34,633 bases of DNA, taken from the NCBI GenBank assembly GCA_902783595.1, contig CACZRR010000019.1:1-34633 (forward strand), read 5' to 3'. Position 1 is the first letter of the stretch; every line of letters starts with the position of its first letter. The notes under the pieces are model-generated. The model was not told the origin of the DNA and searched no databases. It saw only the letters and a program-made list of their open reading frames with translations. Below, one piece after another: positions 1-7,004 of the stretch. This stretch comes from an uncultured Bacteroidota bacterium. GTDB lineage: Bacteria > Bacteroidota > Bacteroidia > Bacteroidales > P3. Made by a program: the position numbers and the translations under genes.

Positions 1-24
1 GGGCACGATTTCAAAACCGTGCCC
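1..24. terminator. Hairpin at window edge, possible terminator
   Basis: A perfect 7-bp inverted repeat (GGGCACG / CGTGCCC) with a 10-nt loop. It may be the terminator of a gene lying before the window. It is followed by an A/T-rich stretch but no clean T-run, so the orientation and the terminator role are uncertain. Confidence 0.4.
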
Positions 25-134
25 CTCTATAAATATATACGTAATTTTTGAGGCAAATCTGACATGAGGGGTGAAATTTTTTTTGAGAATTTTTGGAAGG
101 TGGTGATTGTCAATATGATGGGTGGGGAAATTTT

Positions 135-347
135 ATGGTGGGGCTGATGCCCTGGGCACCGGACAACTCGGTTTTTGGCTGCAATAATTATTGCAGCATA
201 CGGAACAATGGGTCTAATGGGTCTAATGGGCGGAATGGGGTGAATGGGGTGAATGGGGTGAATGGGTCTAATGGGCTTAATGGGCTTAATGGGCGGAATG
301 GGGTGAATGGGCTTAATGGGCAGAATGGGTCTAACGGGGCGGGATAG
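135..347 (+). CDS. Doubtful ORF with Asn-Gly-X repeats
   Basis: An open frame of 70 codons from an ATG. Its last two thirds consist of 15 Asn-Gly-X triplets (X = Ser, Arg, Val, Leu, Gln, Ala). The Gly-every-third pattern resembles collagen-like repeats, but Asn before each Gly is not collagen-like. The frame has no signal peptide and no recognised domain. The segment before the repeats has a diverged DNA copy at about 391-457 that differs by a one-base indel, so the two copies do not keep a common frame. That argues against selection on a protein. It could be a gene remnant or non-coding repeat DNA that happens to be open. I do not recognise a family. Confidence 0.2.
   Translation: MVGLMPWAPDNSVFGCNNYCSIRNNGSNGSNGRNGVNGVNGVNGSNGLNGLNGRNGVNGLNGQNGSNGAG
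141..207. repeat. Diverged direct repeat, copy A
   Basis: About 67 bp that align with 391-457. Shared blocks include GGGCT-ATGC, GGGCAC, TTTTTGGC and CAGCATAC-GAACAA. One base is inserted in the variable middle. Copy A also carries a 20-bp perfect palindrome at 178-197 that copy B has lost or never had. Confidence 0.6.
178..197. repeat. 20-bp perfect palindrome
   Basis: The sequence GCTGCAATAATTATTGCAGC reads identically on both strands with no loop. A perfect gapless palindrome of this length could be an operator for a dimeric protein or a cruciform. No gene start lies close on either side, so its role is open. Confidence 0.6.
207..341. repeat. 9-bp tandem repeat, about 15 units
   Basis: Fifteen consecutive units of AATGGGNNN (the last two end in AACGGGG-type variants). 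The six fixed bases AATGGG are followed by one of TCT, CGG, GTG, CTT or CAG. The unit is a multiple of three, so copy-number changes would keep a frame open. The array lies between the 20-bp palindrome and copy B of the diverged duplication. Confidence 0.85.
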
Positions 348-390
348 GAATTATGGCTGTCATAATTGGACTCCTACAGGACGAAGTGCG

Positions 391-457
391 GGGCTAATGC
401 TTCGGGCACGGTGGCTGTAGTTTTTGGCCGCGATGATGTTACAGCATACAGAACAAA
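391..457. repeat. Diverged direct repeat, copy B
   Basis: The partner of 141-207, about 250 bp downstream. No 9-bp array follows this copy. The rest of 348-550 shows no gene I can support. An open frame running on from here crosses the tRNA on the other strand and is not credible. Confidence 0.6.
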
Positions 458-552
458 CGTTGTCGGCGAGCTGACGGCAAGCCAGGTGGGTTTAATGAAA
501 GGAAGAATGATGAATCTTGCAAAGAAAGAGTACAATATGGGTGCAAAAAGAA

Positions 553-575
553 AAAGCCCTGAAATTCAGGGCTTT
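553..575 (-). terminator. Intrinsic terminator of tRNA-Gln
   Basis: On the minus strand the sequence folds as AAAGCCCTGAA / TTCAGGGCTTT, and the T-run continues past the stem. It starts only a few bases after the tRNA 3' end. This is a textbook rho-independent terminator for a single-gene tRNA transcript. Confidence 0.85.
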
Positions 576-578
576 GTG

Positions 579-649
579 TTGTCCTACCTGGATTCGAACC
601 AAGACAAGCTGATCCAGAGTCAGATGTGCTACCGTTACACCATAGGACA
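579..649 (-). tRNA. tRNA-Gln (anticodon CTG)
   Basis: A complete cloverleaf of about 71 nt on the minus strand. The 7-bp acceptor stem is fully paired (TGTCCTA with TAGGACA), including the U1-A72 pair typical of glutamine tRNAs. The D stem is GTGT/GCAC and the T arm is CTTGG-TTCGAAT-CCAGG. The anticodon loop CTCTGGA gives anticodon CUG, which reads CAG. The outermost anticodon-stem pair (U-C) is mismatched. CCA is not encoded. The gene stands alone, with its own promoter at 678-708 and terminator at 553-575. Confidence 0.93.
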
Positions 650-677
650 GGGTCTTTCGTTCGCTCGAAAGCGGGTG

Positions 678-708
678 CAAAATTACAACATATTTTTTAC
701 GTGGCAAA
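678..708 (-). promoter_or_regulatory. Promoter of tRNA-Gln
   Basis: On the minus strand TTTG (708-705), a 19-bp spacer and TAATTTTG (685-678) match the Bacteroidota housekeeping consensus TTTG-N19-21-TAnnTTTG. The inferred start of transcription, near 671, leaves a leader of about 20 nt that contains a small CTTTCG...CGAAAG hairpin before the mature tRNA. Confidence 0.75.
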
Positions 709-847
709 TTTTTCTTCTTCTTTTTCTTTTTGTTTTTCGATTACTTATTGTATTTCTGTATTTTACTATAGTAAACTTTTTTGATGAGGTGGTTTATGAG
801 AGGCGTTTGTTTTGTTGTATGGAGGGAGAAGAAATATATTTTTTTCG

Positions 848-855
848 TATTTTTG
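848..855 (+). promoter_or_regulatory. Promoter -7 box for the YejM-like gene
   Basis: TATTTTTG fits TAnnTTTG and lies 22 bp before the ATG at 878. It is preceded by TTTTTCG, as at several other promoters in this window. No TTTG lies at the expected -33 distance. The stretch 709-847 shows no gene. Confidence 0.6.
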
Positions 856-877
856 TTGCGGATAAAAATGATATAAA

Positions 878-2737
878 ATGAGCAAGAAAGGTGTGCTTCT
901 AGCTGGTTTTATGCAGGCTGTATTGGCAGCCGTGCTGTTGGGACTGCTCCTCTTTTCCTATGGGTTGGGCGGCGGTGACCGTGCTGTGATGGATGCTGTG
1001 GGGTGGCTTTACCTGCTTGCGTCGTCGCTGATGCATGCGTCGCTGATTGTCGCGGTGCCGTATGTGGTGGTATATGTTCCGTTGGCCCTTTTGGGCGTGC
1101 GGCACAAGGTGACGATGTCTGTGACGGGTGTGCTGTATGCGATATTGCTGCTTCTGTTCGTCATTAACCGTTATGTCTTCATGTTGTATCATTTTCACAT
1201 CAACGGCTTTGTGCTCGATATGCTTTTTGCCGAGGGCGGCGGAGACAATTTCTCTATACCTGCATTGCTTTATGTGAAGGCATGTGTTGTGTTGGTGGGC
1301 ATCGGCCTTGTGATGTTTGCTGCTGGCTGGCTGGCCGAGCGCCTGACGAAGCGGATTGAGCGACGTCGGCGTGCTGTCGTGGTGACGGTGCTGACGTTGG
1401 CCGCGTTGGCGCTCACCTCGCAGGGCTTGCATGTCTACGGTGCTGCCACATTGCGCACCTCTATTCTTGAGGCCGATGCCTATCTGCCCTACTATTTTCC
1501 ACTGAGCATGAATTCGGCGTTGGACAAGTGGGGCATTATTGACCGCAAGAATATTTCGACGATGAATATCAGTGAGCGCGCCTCGAATCTCAATTATCCT
1601 GTGGCGCCGCTGACGGTCGACAAGAGTGTTTTGAAGGAGGGGCGTGACCTTGACATTGTGCTTATCGTCATCGACTCGTGGAACTTCCGTACACTCACCG
1701 CCGAGGGCATGCCACACCTATGGGCTCTCAAAGGGGAATCTGACTATTTCACGCGCCACCAGAGCAGCAGCAACGGCACTCGCGGCAGCCTCTTTGGAGT
1801 GTTCACGGGTATCTCGTCGTACTATTGGAAGAGTTTTGAGTATTCGTCGCTGCGTCCTGTGCTGGTGGATCAGATGGTGGAGGAGGGCTACGACATACAG
1901 ATCTACCCGTCGGCGTCGTTTCAGAGTCCGCCGTTTGACCGTATGTTCTTTAAGGGTATGGATGGTTTGAACCTCTCGACGGAGGGCGCAACGGCCTATG
2001 AGCGCGACTGTCGTCTCACGGAGAATTTTCTTGCCGACCTACCACATCGTGTTGCTACGGGGAGGCCTACTTTCTCTCTGTTGTTTTATGACTTGGCGCA
2101 TGCTATTACCCTGCCCAAGGCAAAGAATAACCATTTTCTTCCGGCGTGGGATATTGCCGATTATTCTCGCCTGAACAATAGCACCGACCCTACGCCTTAT
2201 TTTAACCTTTACCGCAACTGCCTCTATCACGTCGACTCGCTGATAGGAATTGTGATGGATGGTCTTCGCGAGAGCGGTATGTTGGAGCATAGTGTAGTGC
2301 TCGTCACTGGTGACCATGGGCAGGAGTTCAATGAGAACGGCAAGAACTATTGGGGCCATGCTGCCAACTACACTAAGTACCAGATACAGGTGCCTCTGCT
2401 GGTGTACTATCCTGGTGTGGAGGCACGGGTTTACAACCATCGCACCACGCACTACGACATTGCTCCCACCCTGTTGCAACGTGCCATGGGTGTCAGTAAT
2501 CCGCCCAGCGACTACTCTATGGGACGTGCGTTGCACGACAGCACGTCACGAGGCTGGCATGTGGTTGGCAATGACATCAACTATGCTTTTGTTACCGATG
2601 ATGGGCTGATCATCGAGAAGAAAGGCGGCGGTTATGTGAGGGTATATGACGAAGACCTCAACCTGCTGAAGGATTACTCGCTCTCGGCTGGGCAGATAAG
2701 CGAGAACCTGCTCAAATTGAACAGGTTCTTCAAATAG
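878..2737 (+). CDS. YejM/PbgA-like inner-membrane sulfatase-fold protein
   Basis: A 619-residue protein with about five hydrophobic helices in the first 200 residues, resembling the DUF3413 membrane part of YejM/PbgA, followed by a periplasmic alkaline-phosphatase/sulfatase-fold domain from about residue 255 to the end. Visible fold motifs are DIVLIVIDSW (first metal Asp), SSSNGTRGS (nucleophile region), GDHGQEF (metal Asp and His) and WGHAANY. In enterobacteria YejM senses lipopolysaccharide and controls LpxC turnover, and related proteins are lipid phosphotransferases or hydrolases. Which applies here cannot be told from sequence. The ATG follows a promoter box by 22 bp. The gene is transcribed alone and converges on the outer-membrane protein gene. 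Confidence 0.85.
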   Translation: MSKKGVLLAGFMQAVLAAVLLGLLLFSYGLGGGDRAVMDAVGWLYLLASSLMHASLIVAVPYVVVYVPLALLGVRHKVTMSVTGVLYAILLLLFVINRYVFMLYHFHINGFVLDMLFAEGGGDNFSIPALLYVKACVVLVGIGLVMFAAGWLAERLTKRIERRRRAVVVTVLTLAALALTSQGLHVYGAATLRTSILEADAYLPYYFPLSMNSALDKWGIIDRKNISTMNISERASNLNYPVAPLTVDKSVLKEGRDLDIVLIVIDSWNFRTLTAEGMPHLWALKGESDYFTRHQSSSNGTRGSLFGVFTGISSYYWKSFEYSSLRPVLVDQMVEEGYDIQIYPSASFQSPPFDRMFFKGMDGLNLSTEGATAYERDCRLTENFLADLPHRVATGRPTFSLLFYDLAHAITLPKAKNNHFLPAWDIADYSRLNNSTDPTPYFNLYRNCLYHVDSLIGIVMDGLRESGMLEHSVVLVTGDHGQEFNENGKNYWGHAANYTKYQIQVPLLVYYPGVEARVYNHRTTHYDIAPTLLQRAMGVSNPPSDYSMGRALHDSTSRGWHVVGNDINYAFVTDDGLIIEKKGGGYVRVYDEDLNLLKDYSLSAGQISENLLKLNRFFK

Positions 2738-2763
2738 TTAAAGGTGGTATGGTGGAACGGTGT

Positions 2764-5433
2764 TTAGAGTGTGTCGCCTGACTCTGATGAGCCGTCTTTT
2801 GCGTTTTTCTCCAGTTCCAGTTTACCGAAGCGGAGCGTGATGCCTGCCGAGATATAGCGGCTATTTGTCATCTTGTTGGTGCTGCTGCTGAGATAGTAGG
2901 GGTTGGTGTTCTCGCTGCCGAATCCGTAGCGTGCGCCCCAGTTGAAGAGGTCTTGGATATTGACGAATACAGAGAGGCGACGTTTGAAGAAGTCGCTGCG
3001 AGCGCCGATGTTGAACCAGTAGCGGGCCTTCGTTTCGCTCATGAGGCTGATCGTCGGTGAGGAGTAGTTGAGCGACATGGTGATTTGGTACTGGTCGAAG
3101 ATTTTGGCCCATGCGTTGATGCGGGCGCTCCAAGACCATTTGTTGCGTTCGTCGGTTTGCAAGGTGGTGTTGTTGTTTTCGTCGGTGCGGTTGTACTCCA
3201 TGCGATAGCCGTAGTTGTAGAGGTTGGCGTAGAGGCGCACGTTGAAGAATCCGGAGGGGCGGTAGGTCATGTTGAGGCTGGTACCGTAGCGCCACGAGGT
3301 TCCCATGTTGTAGGGTTTTGAGAAATAGACGATGCGGTTGAGGTGGTTGTCGAGTTCGGCGTCGGTGAGGGAGCTTATCTCGTTGGTAGAGAGACGTCCA
3401 TAGCCTTCTATGCCGATGTTTCCGAAAGTCTCGAAGAACTTCTGCCATCCGGCCTCGAGGGAGTGCGTGTAGGAGGGATCGAGGTTAGGGTTGCCGACGC
3501 TGTAGCTGTCTTCTCCGTAGCTGCGGAAGGTGGTGATTTGGCGCCCTTCGGGGTTTGCCATGCGCATGGAGTAGTTGAGTTTGAGGTTGTGCATGCTTTC
3601 GGTGCGGTAGGTGAGGTGGATGGAGGGGCGGAAGGTGAGGTCGGTTTCTGAGACATGGTCGCAATTCCAGGCGTAGGGCGAGGTGTATTGGTAGTCTTCG
3701 TTATCGAGACCTATGCCGAGGCCGCTGCTGAGTGTGAATCCGCCCCAGCGGTGAGTCCAGTTGACGTCGACGCTGAGGGAGCTTTCGTTGCTGAGGAGGT
3801 TGTAGCTGCGGAGGCTGTCGGTGGTGTTGGATGCGAGGATGTCGTTGAAGCGTTCGAATTCGTTGTCGGCGTGCCCGTAGTCGGCGCGGAGACCGTAGCT
3901 CAGTTCGCCGGAGGAGGAGTAGGGACGGTTGTAGCGTATGTCGGCGTCGAAGCCATAGCTGCTCTCGTTGGAGTGGAGGTAGCGATGTTCATCGTTGAGG
4001 GCGGGTGTGAGGGTGTAGAGGGTGTAGTCGCGGTTGTAGTACTCCGTGCTGCTATTGTGCGAGAAGCGTGAGTTGATGCCGAGTCGCAGATTGTGTCCGT
4101 CGTTGTTGAACTTCTTGGTGTAGTCGATGCCGAAGTGGCCGAAACCGGAAGGAGCCTTGGTGGTGTCGCCGATGTGGTAGAATGCGGTATCGAAGCCGTT
4201 GCGGAAGTCGAACTGTTGTGTGCTGCGGTCGGAGTAGGTGCGGTGGTGGTTGAGGAATCCGCCAGCGTCGACGGAGAGGTCGCTGGTGGAGTCGATCTCG
4301 TAGTTGACGTTGACGAAGATGTTGCCGCTAAGCGATCGGTTACCGCTGGAGGCAGTATCGGTTTGGTATAGGGTTGTGTCGAAGTCGGTGCCTTGGATGC
4401 CGCCTGTGTGGTCGGCGCGTCGCATGGACCATGATTCGGATTCGTTGTCGCGGTCGGAGAAACGGCCGCTGGCGAAGAGGTTGACGCTAAGTTTTTCTTT
4501 GGCCCACATGTAGCTGATCCAGGGTGATACGAAGGGTTGGCTGCTGCCGTTTACGCCAAAGGAGATGAACTGGTTGCTCTTGATGTGAGCCGAGGTGATG
4601 ATGTTGATGACTGCTTCGGCGTCGGTGGCGTATTTGGCGGAGGGGTTGGTGATGGTCTCGATGCGTGCCAGTGCGTTGGCGGGGAGTGTTTGGAGGTATG
4701 TTTTGAGGTTTTCCTCGGTGAGTTTAGAGGGTTTGTCGTTGATCCATATCTCGACAGACGACACGCCGCGCAGTGTCACGTTGCCTTCCACGTCGACTTC
4801 CACTCCTGGAGCGTTCTGCAGGGCGTCCTCTGTTGTGCCGGTTTGTATGGAGGGGTCTTCGCTGACGTTGTAGATCATTTTTTCGCCGTCCATGGCGTAG
4901 AGTGGCTTTTCGGCGGTGATCTGTACCTCTTGCAGTGTTGTGGCGCCGGGTTTGAGGCGCAGGGTGCCGAGAGCTGTGTTGTTGGTCACGCGGAAGGGGA
5001 TGAGGCGGTTCTGGTAGCCTATAGCCGATATGCGCAGTAGGAAGGCTCCTTGTGGCACGCCGGATATTTCGAATAGGCCGTCGAAGTTGGTGGCGCCGCC
5101 TTTGACGAAGGAGGAGTCGGCGGAGTCGAGCACAGCCACGTTGACGAAAGCCAGGAACTCGCCGCTGACGGAGTCGCGGAGGGATCCCACCACCTTGAAG
5201 GTATCGCCCTCTTTGACTTTCTTCTTCTGTTTTACCTTATTTGCGTTTTGGTCGTTTCCCATCTGGTTCCAATCGCCAGTCATGGGAGGCCGTTTGCCGC
5301 TGGGGCGTTCGCCTCTTGGGGGTCGGCCGCCGGGGCCGCCACCGGGGCCACCGGGTTGGGCGTCGACATAGCCAACGCCGAGGAGGAGGATGAAGAGGAA
5401 GGTCAGGATGCTGAGGGCTCGTTTCTGTTGCAT
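2764..5433 (-). CDS. Outer-membrane beta-barrel protein, TonB-receptor-like
   Basis: An 889-residue exported protein. The signal peptide (about residues 1-26) is followed by an unusual Gly/Pro/Arg-rich stretch (about 27-55, repeats of PGG and GRPP). Next comes a carboxypeptidase-regulatory-like beta-sandwich (about 80-170, FKVVGSLRDSVSGEFL and GFEI-type blocks) and a plug-like region (about 175-280, with GVEVDVEGNVTLRG and PSAKYA). The long C-terminal barrel is rich in aromatic/polar alternation. This order fits the 'outer membrane beta-barrel family' (PF14905-type), which resembles TonB-dependent receptors without being paired to a SusD. No SusD-like gene is adjacent and the substrate cannot be predicted. 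The start lies only about 18 bp after a hairpin with a T-run. Confidence 0.85.
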   Translation of the reverse strand: MQQKRALSILTFLFILLLGVGYVDAQPGGPGGGPGGRPPRGERPSGKRPPMTGDWNQMGNDQNANKVKQKKKVKEGDTFKVVGSLRDSVSGEFLAFVNVAVLDSADSSFVKGGATNFDGLFEISGVPQGAFLLRISAIGYQNRLIPFRVTNNTALGTLRLKPGATTLQEVQITAEKPLYAMDGEKMIYNVSEDPSIQTGTTEDALQNAPGVEVDVEGNVTLRGVSSVEIWINDKPSKLTEENLKTYLQTLPANALARIETITNPSAKYATDAEAVINIITSAHIKSNQFISFGVNGSSQPFVSPWISYMWAKEKLSVNLFASGRFSDRDNESESWSMRRADHTGGIQGTDFDTTLYQTDTASSGNRSLSGNIFVNVNYEIDSTSDLSVDAGGFLNHHRTYSDRSTQQFDFRNGFDTAFYHIGDTTKAPSGFGHFGIDYTKKFNNDGHNLRLGINSRFSHNSSTEYYNRDYTLYTLTPALNDEHRYLHSNESSYGFDADIRYNRPYSSSGELSYGLRADYGHADNEFERFNDILASNTTDSLRSYNLLSNESSLSVDVNWTHRWGGFTLSSGLGIGLDNEDYQYTSPYAWNCDHVSETDLTFRPSIHLTYRTESMHNLKLNYSMRMANPEGRQITTFRSYGEDSYSVGNPNLDPSYTHSLEAGWQKFFETFGNIGIEGYGRLSTNEISSLTDAELDNHLNRIVYFSKPYNMGTSWRYGTSLNMTYRPSGFFNVRLYANLYNYGYRMEYNRTDENNNTTLQTDERNKWSWSARINAWAKIFDQYQITMSLNYSSPTISLMSETKARYWFNIGARSDFFKRRLSVFVNIQDLFNWGARYGFGSENTNPYYLSSSTNKMTNSRYISAGITLRFGKLELEKNAKDGSSESGDTL

Positions 5434-5446
5434 AAGGATTGTGGTG

Positions 5447-5479
5447 TAAAAAAGATGGTACTTGTTAGTATACCATCTT
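5447..5479 (-). terminator. Intrinsic terminator after marC
   Basis: On the minus strand a 9-bp stem AAGATGGTA / TACCATCTT with a 10-nt loop runs into six T residues. It lies downstream of marC and immediately upstream of the outer-membrane protein start codon. It may end the flavodoxin-marC transcript, or act as an attenuator in the leader of the outer-membrane protein gene. Confidence 0.75.
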
Positions 5480-5529
5480 AGAGGAAAATTGTATCAGGTG
5501 TAAAAAAAATGTTGAGAGAGGGAGGGTTG

Positions 5530-6135
5530 CTACAATCTGGAGTTGGCGATAACCACGGCGAGATTGTTGGCGAAGAGTTTGACAGAGATGGCGAGTAGTA
5601 TGACGCCGAAGAACTTGCGCAGCACGTAGACCACTTCTTCTCCGAGCCAACGGTGGACGCGGTCGAGGAGACGGATGACGAGGTAGTCGATGACGATGTT
5701 GAGCATGAGTCCTATGAGGATGTTCACCGTGGCGTATTCGGCGCGGAGGGAGATGAGAGCTGTGATAGCTCCGGGTCCTGCTATGAGAGGGAAAGCTACG
5801 GGCACGATGCTGGCGCCTGCCGGCGACCCTTCGTTCTTCATTATTTCGCGTCCGAGTATCATCTCGAGGGCGAGGACGAAGAGCACGAAAGCGCCTGCTA
5901 CGGCGAACGAGGCGATGTCGATGCCGAAGAGGTGGAGTAGTGCCTCGCCGATGAAGAAGAAAGCCAGGAAGAGGCCCAGGGCCACTGAAGTGGCGGGCAG
6001 TGCTTTGATGTGGCGTCCCTGGTTTTCCATGCCGATGAAAATGGGGATGGAGCCTGTGATGTCGATGATGGCGAACATCACGAGAAAAGAGCCGATGATT
6101 TCGACGAAATCTAGTTGTTGCAATATTTCGAGCAT
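5530..6135 (-). CDS. MarC family integral membrane protein
   Basis: A 201-residue protein that is almost entirely hydrophobic, with about six membrane helices, the length usual for the MarC (UPF0056) family. Recognisable family segments are FLVMFAIIDITGSIPIF near the N terminus and PLIAGPGAITALI in the middle. The biochemical role of MarC proteins is not established; early links to multiple antibiotic resistance were not upheld. It starts 21 bp after the flavodoxin gene stop and is probably co-transcribed with it. A strong terminator follows. Confidence 0.9.
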   Translation of the reverse strand: MLEILQQLDFVEIIGSFLVMFAIIDITGSIPIFIGMENQGRHIKALPATSVALGLFLAFFFIGEALLHLFGIDIASFAVAGAFVLFVLALEMILGREIMKNEGSPAGASIVPVAFPLIAGPGAITALISLRAEYATVNILIGLMLNIVIDYLVIRLLDRVHRWLGEEVVYVLRKFFGVILLAISVKLFANNLAVVIANSRL

Positions 6136-6156
6136 GGGGAAGAGTTCTGATGTGTG

Positions 6157-6690
6157 TTAGTTGAGCAGACGGCTTTCGCCCCAAGTGTACTGGGGGTAGG
6201 TGTTTTTGAGGTCATTGGCTGATCCGGTGACACTGCTGCCGCCGCTGGTGGCGAAGACATTGAGTATCTTGCCGCTGAGGTCGTGAGCTTCGATGAAAGT
6301 GTTGACGATGGTGGGAGCCGTGTACCACCACACGGGGAAGCCAATCCATACGGTGTCGTAGTCGGCTATGTTGTTGCATCGGCCAGTTATGGCAGGGCGC
6401 GAGCTCTTGTCTTTCATCTCCAGTGTGGAGCGTGAGGATTTGTCGCGCCAGTCAAGGTCGGCGTCGGAGTAGGGTACGGCGGGAGAGATCTCGTAGAGGT
6501 CGGCATTGAGCTGTTGTGCGAGTCGGGTGGCGGCATTACGCGTGGTGCCAGTGGCGGAGAAATAGGCGACGAGTGTTTTCTTCATGGTAGTGTTGGTGTT
6601 ATCGTTGTCGGTTTTGGCGTTGTCTTTTTGTGCGTTGCCGCAGGCTCCGAAGAGGAGTGCGGTGCAGAGAAGCAGGAGTGTCTTTTTCAT
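6157..6690 (-). CDS. Flavodoxin-fold lipoprotein
   Basis: A 177-residue protein with a lipoprotein signal (lipobox LFGAC, Cys17) and a short Asn/Asp/Thr-rich linker. A complete flavodoxin domain begins at an internal Met36 (MKKTLVAYFSATGTT). SATGTTRNAA is the FMN-phosphate loop, and GFPVWWYTAP and FATSGGSSV are the family's flavin-side segments. It would be an FMN redox protein at the membrane, donor or acceptor unknown. The internal ATG could also serve as a start and give a cytoplasmic form. A good promoter lies upstream and marC follows. Confidence 0.88.
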   Translation of the reverse strand: MKKTLLLLCTALLFGACGNAQKDNAKTDNDNTNTTMKKTLVAYFSATGTTRNAATRLAQQLNADLYEISPAVPYSDADLDWRDKSSRSTLEMKDKSSRPAITGRCNNIADYDTVWIGFPVWWYTAPTIVNTFIEAHDLSGKILNVFATSGGSSVTGSANDLKNTYPQYTWGESRLLN

Positions 6691-6716
6691 GTTTTATCTA
6701 TTAAAAAAATTCCAAC

Positions 6717-6748
6717 GCAAGATATTTAGATTTTATTGTTTTAACAAA
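6717..6748 (-). promoter_or_regulatory. Promoter of the flavodoxin-marC unit
   Basis: On the minus strand TTTG (6748-6745), a 20-bp spacer and TATCTTGC (6724-6717) closely resemble TTTG-N20-TAnnTTTG. The ATG follows 27 bp later. A small palindrome, CCGTA-ATG-TACGG (6758-6770), lies just upstream and could be an operator. Confidence 0.6.
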
Positions 6749-6800
6749 AAAATAATTCCGTAATGTACGGGGTGGGGAGGGTCGGAAGAGCAGGGAGCGA

Positions 6801-6844
6801 ACTGGGAGCGGACTGGGAGCGGACTGGGAGCGGACTGGGAGCGG
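6801..6844. repeat. 11-bp tandem repeat, four perfect copies
   Basis: Four exact head-to-tail copies of ACTGGGAGCGG, preceded by a degenerate partial unit at 6791-6800. The array lies between the divergent flavodoxin and S9 peptidase genes. I see no gene in 6691-7004; apart from this array and the promoters it looks featureless. Confidence 0.9.
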
Positions 6845-6967
6845 ATGTGGTAAAGATGCTGATAATCAGTCGCATGCGATTACATGGATATTGATAATCA
6901 ATGAGTTATGGAAGTTTTGAAGGTGCGTTTTTCCTGTTGGGAGGAGGATGGGGTAATATTTTTTTTG

Positions 6968-6975
6968 TATTTTTG
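6968..6975 (+). promoter_or_regulatory. Promoter -7 box for the S9 peptidase gene
   Basis: TATTTTTG preceded by a T-run, 29 bp before the ATG at 7005. No TTTG sits at the usual -33 distance. Confidence 0.6.
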
Positions 6976-7004
6976 CCACACGAATTTAACATAAAAAAAG
7001 AGAC

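Noticed and set aside
366-881. Open frame of 171 codons on the plus strand
   Set aside because: It runs through the tRNA-Gln gene, its terminator and promoter, and ends in A/T-rich low-quality sequence just inside the next gene.
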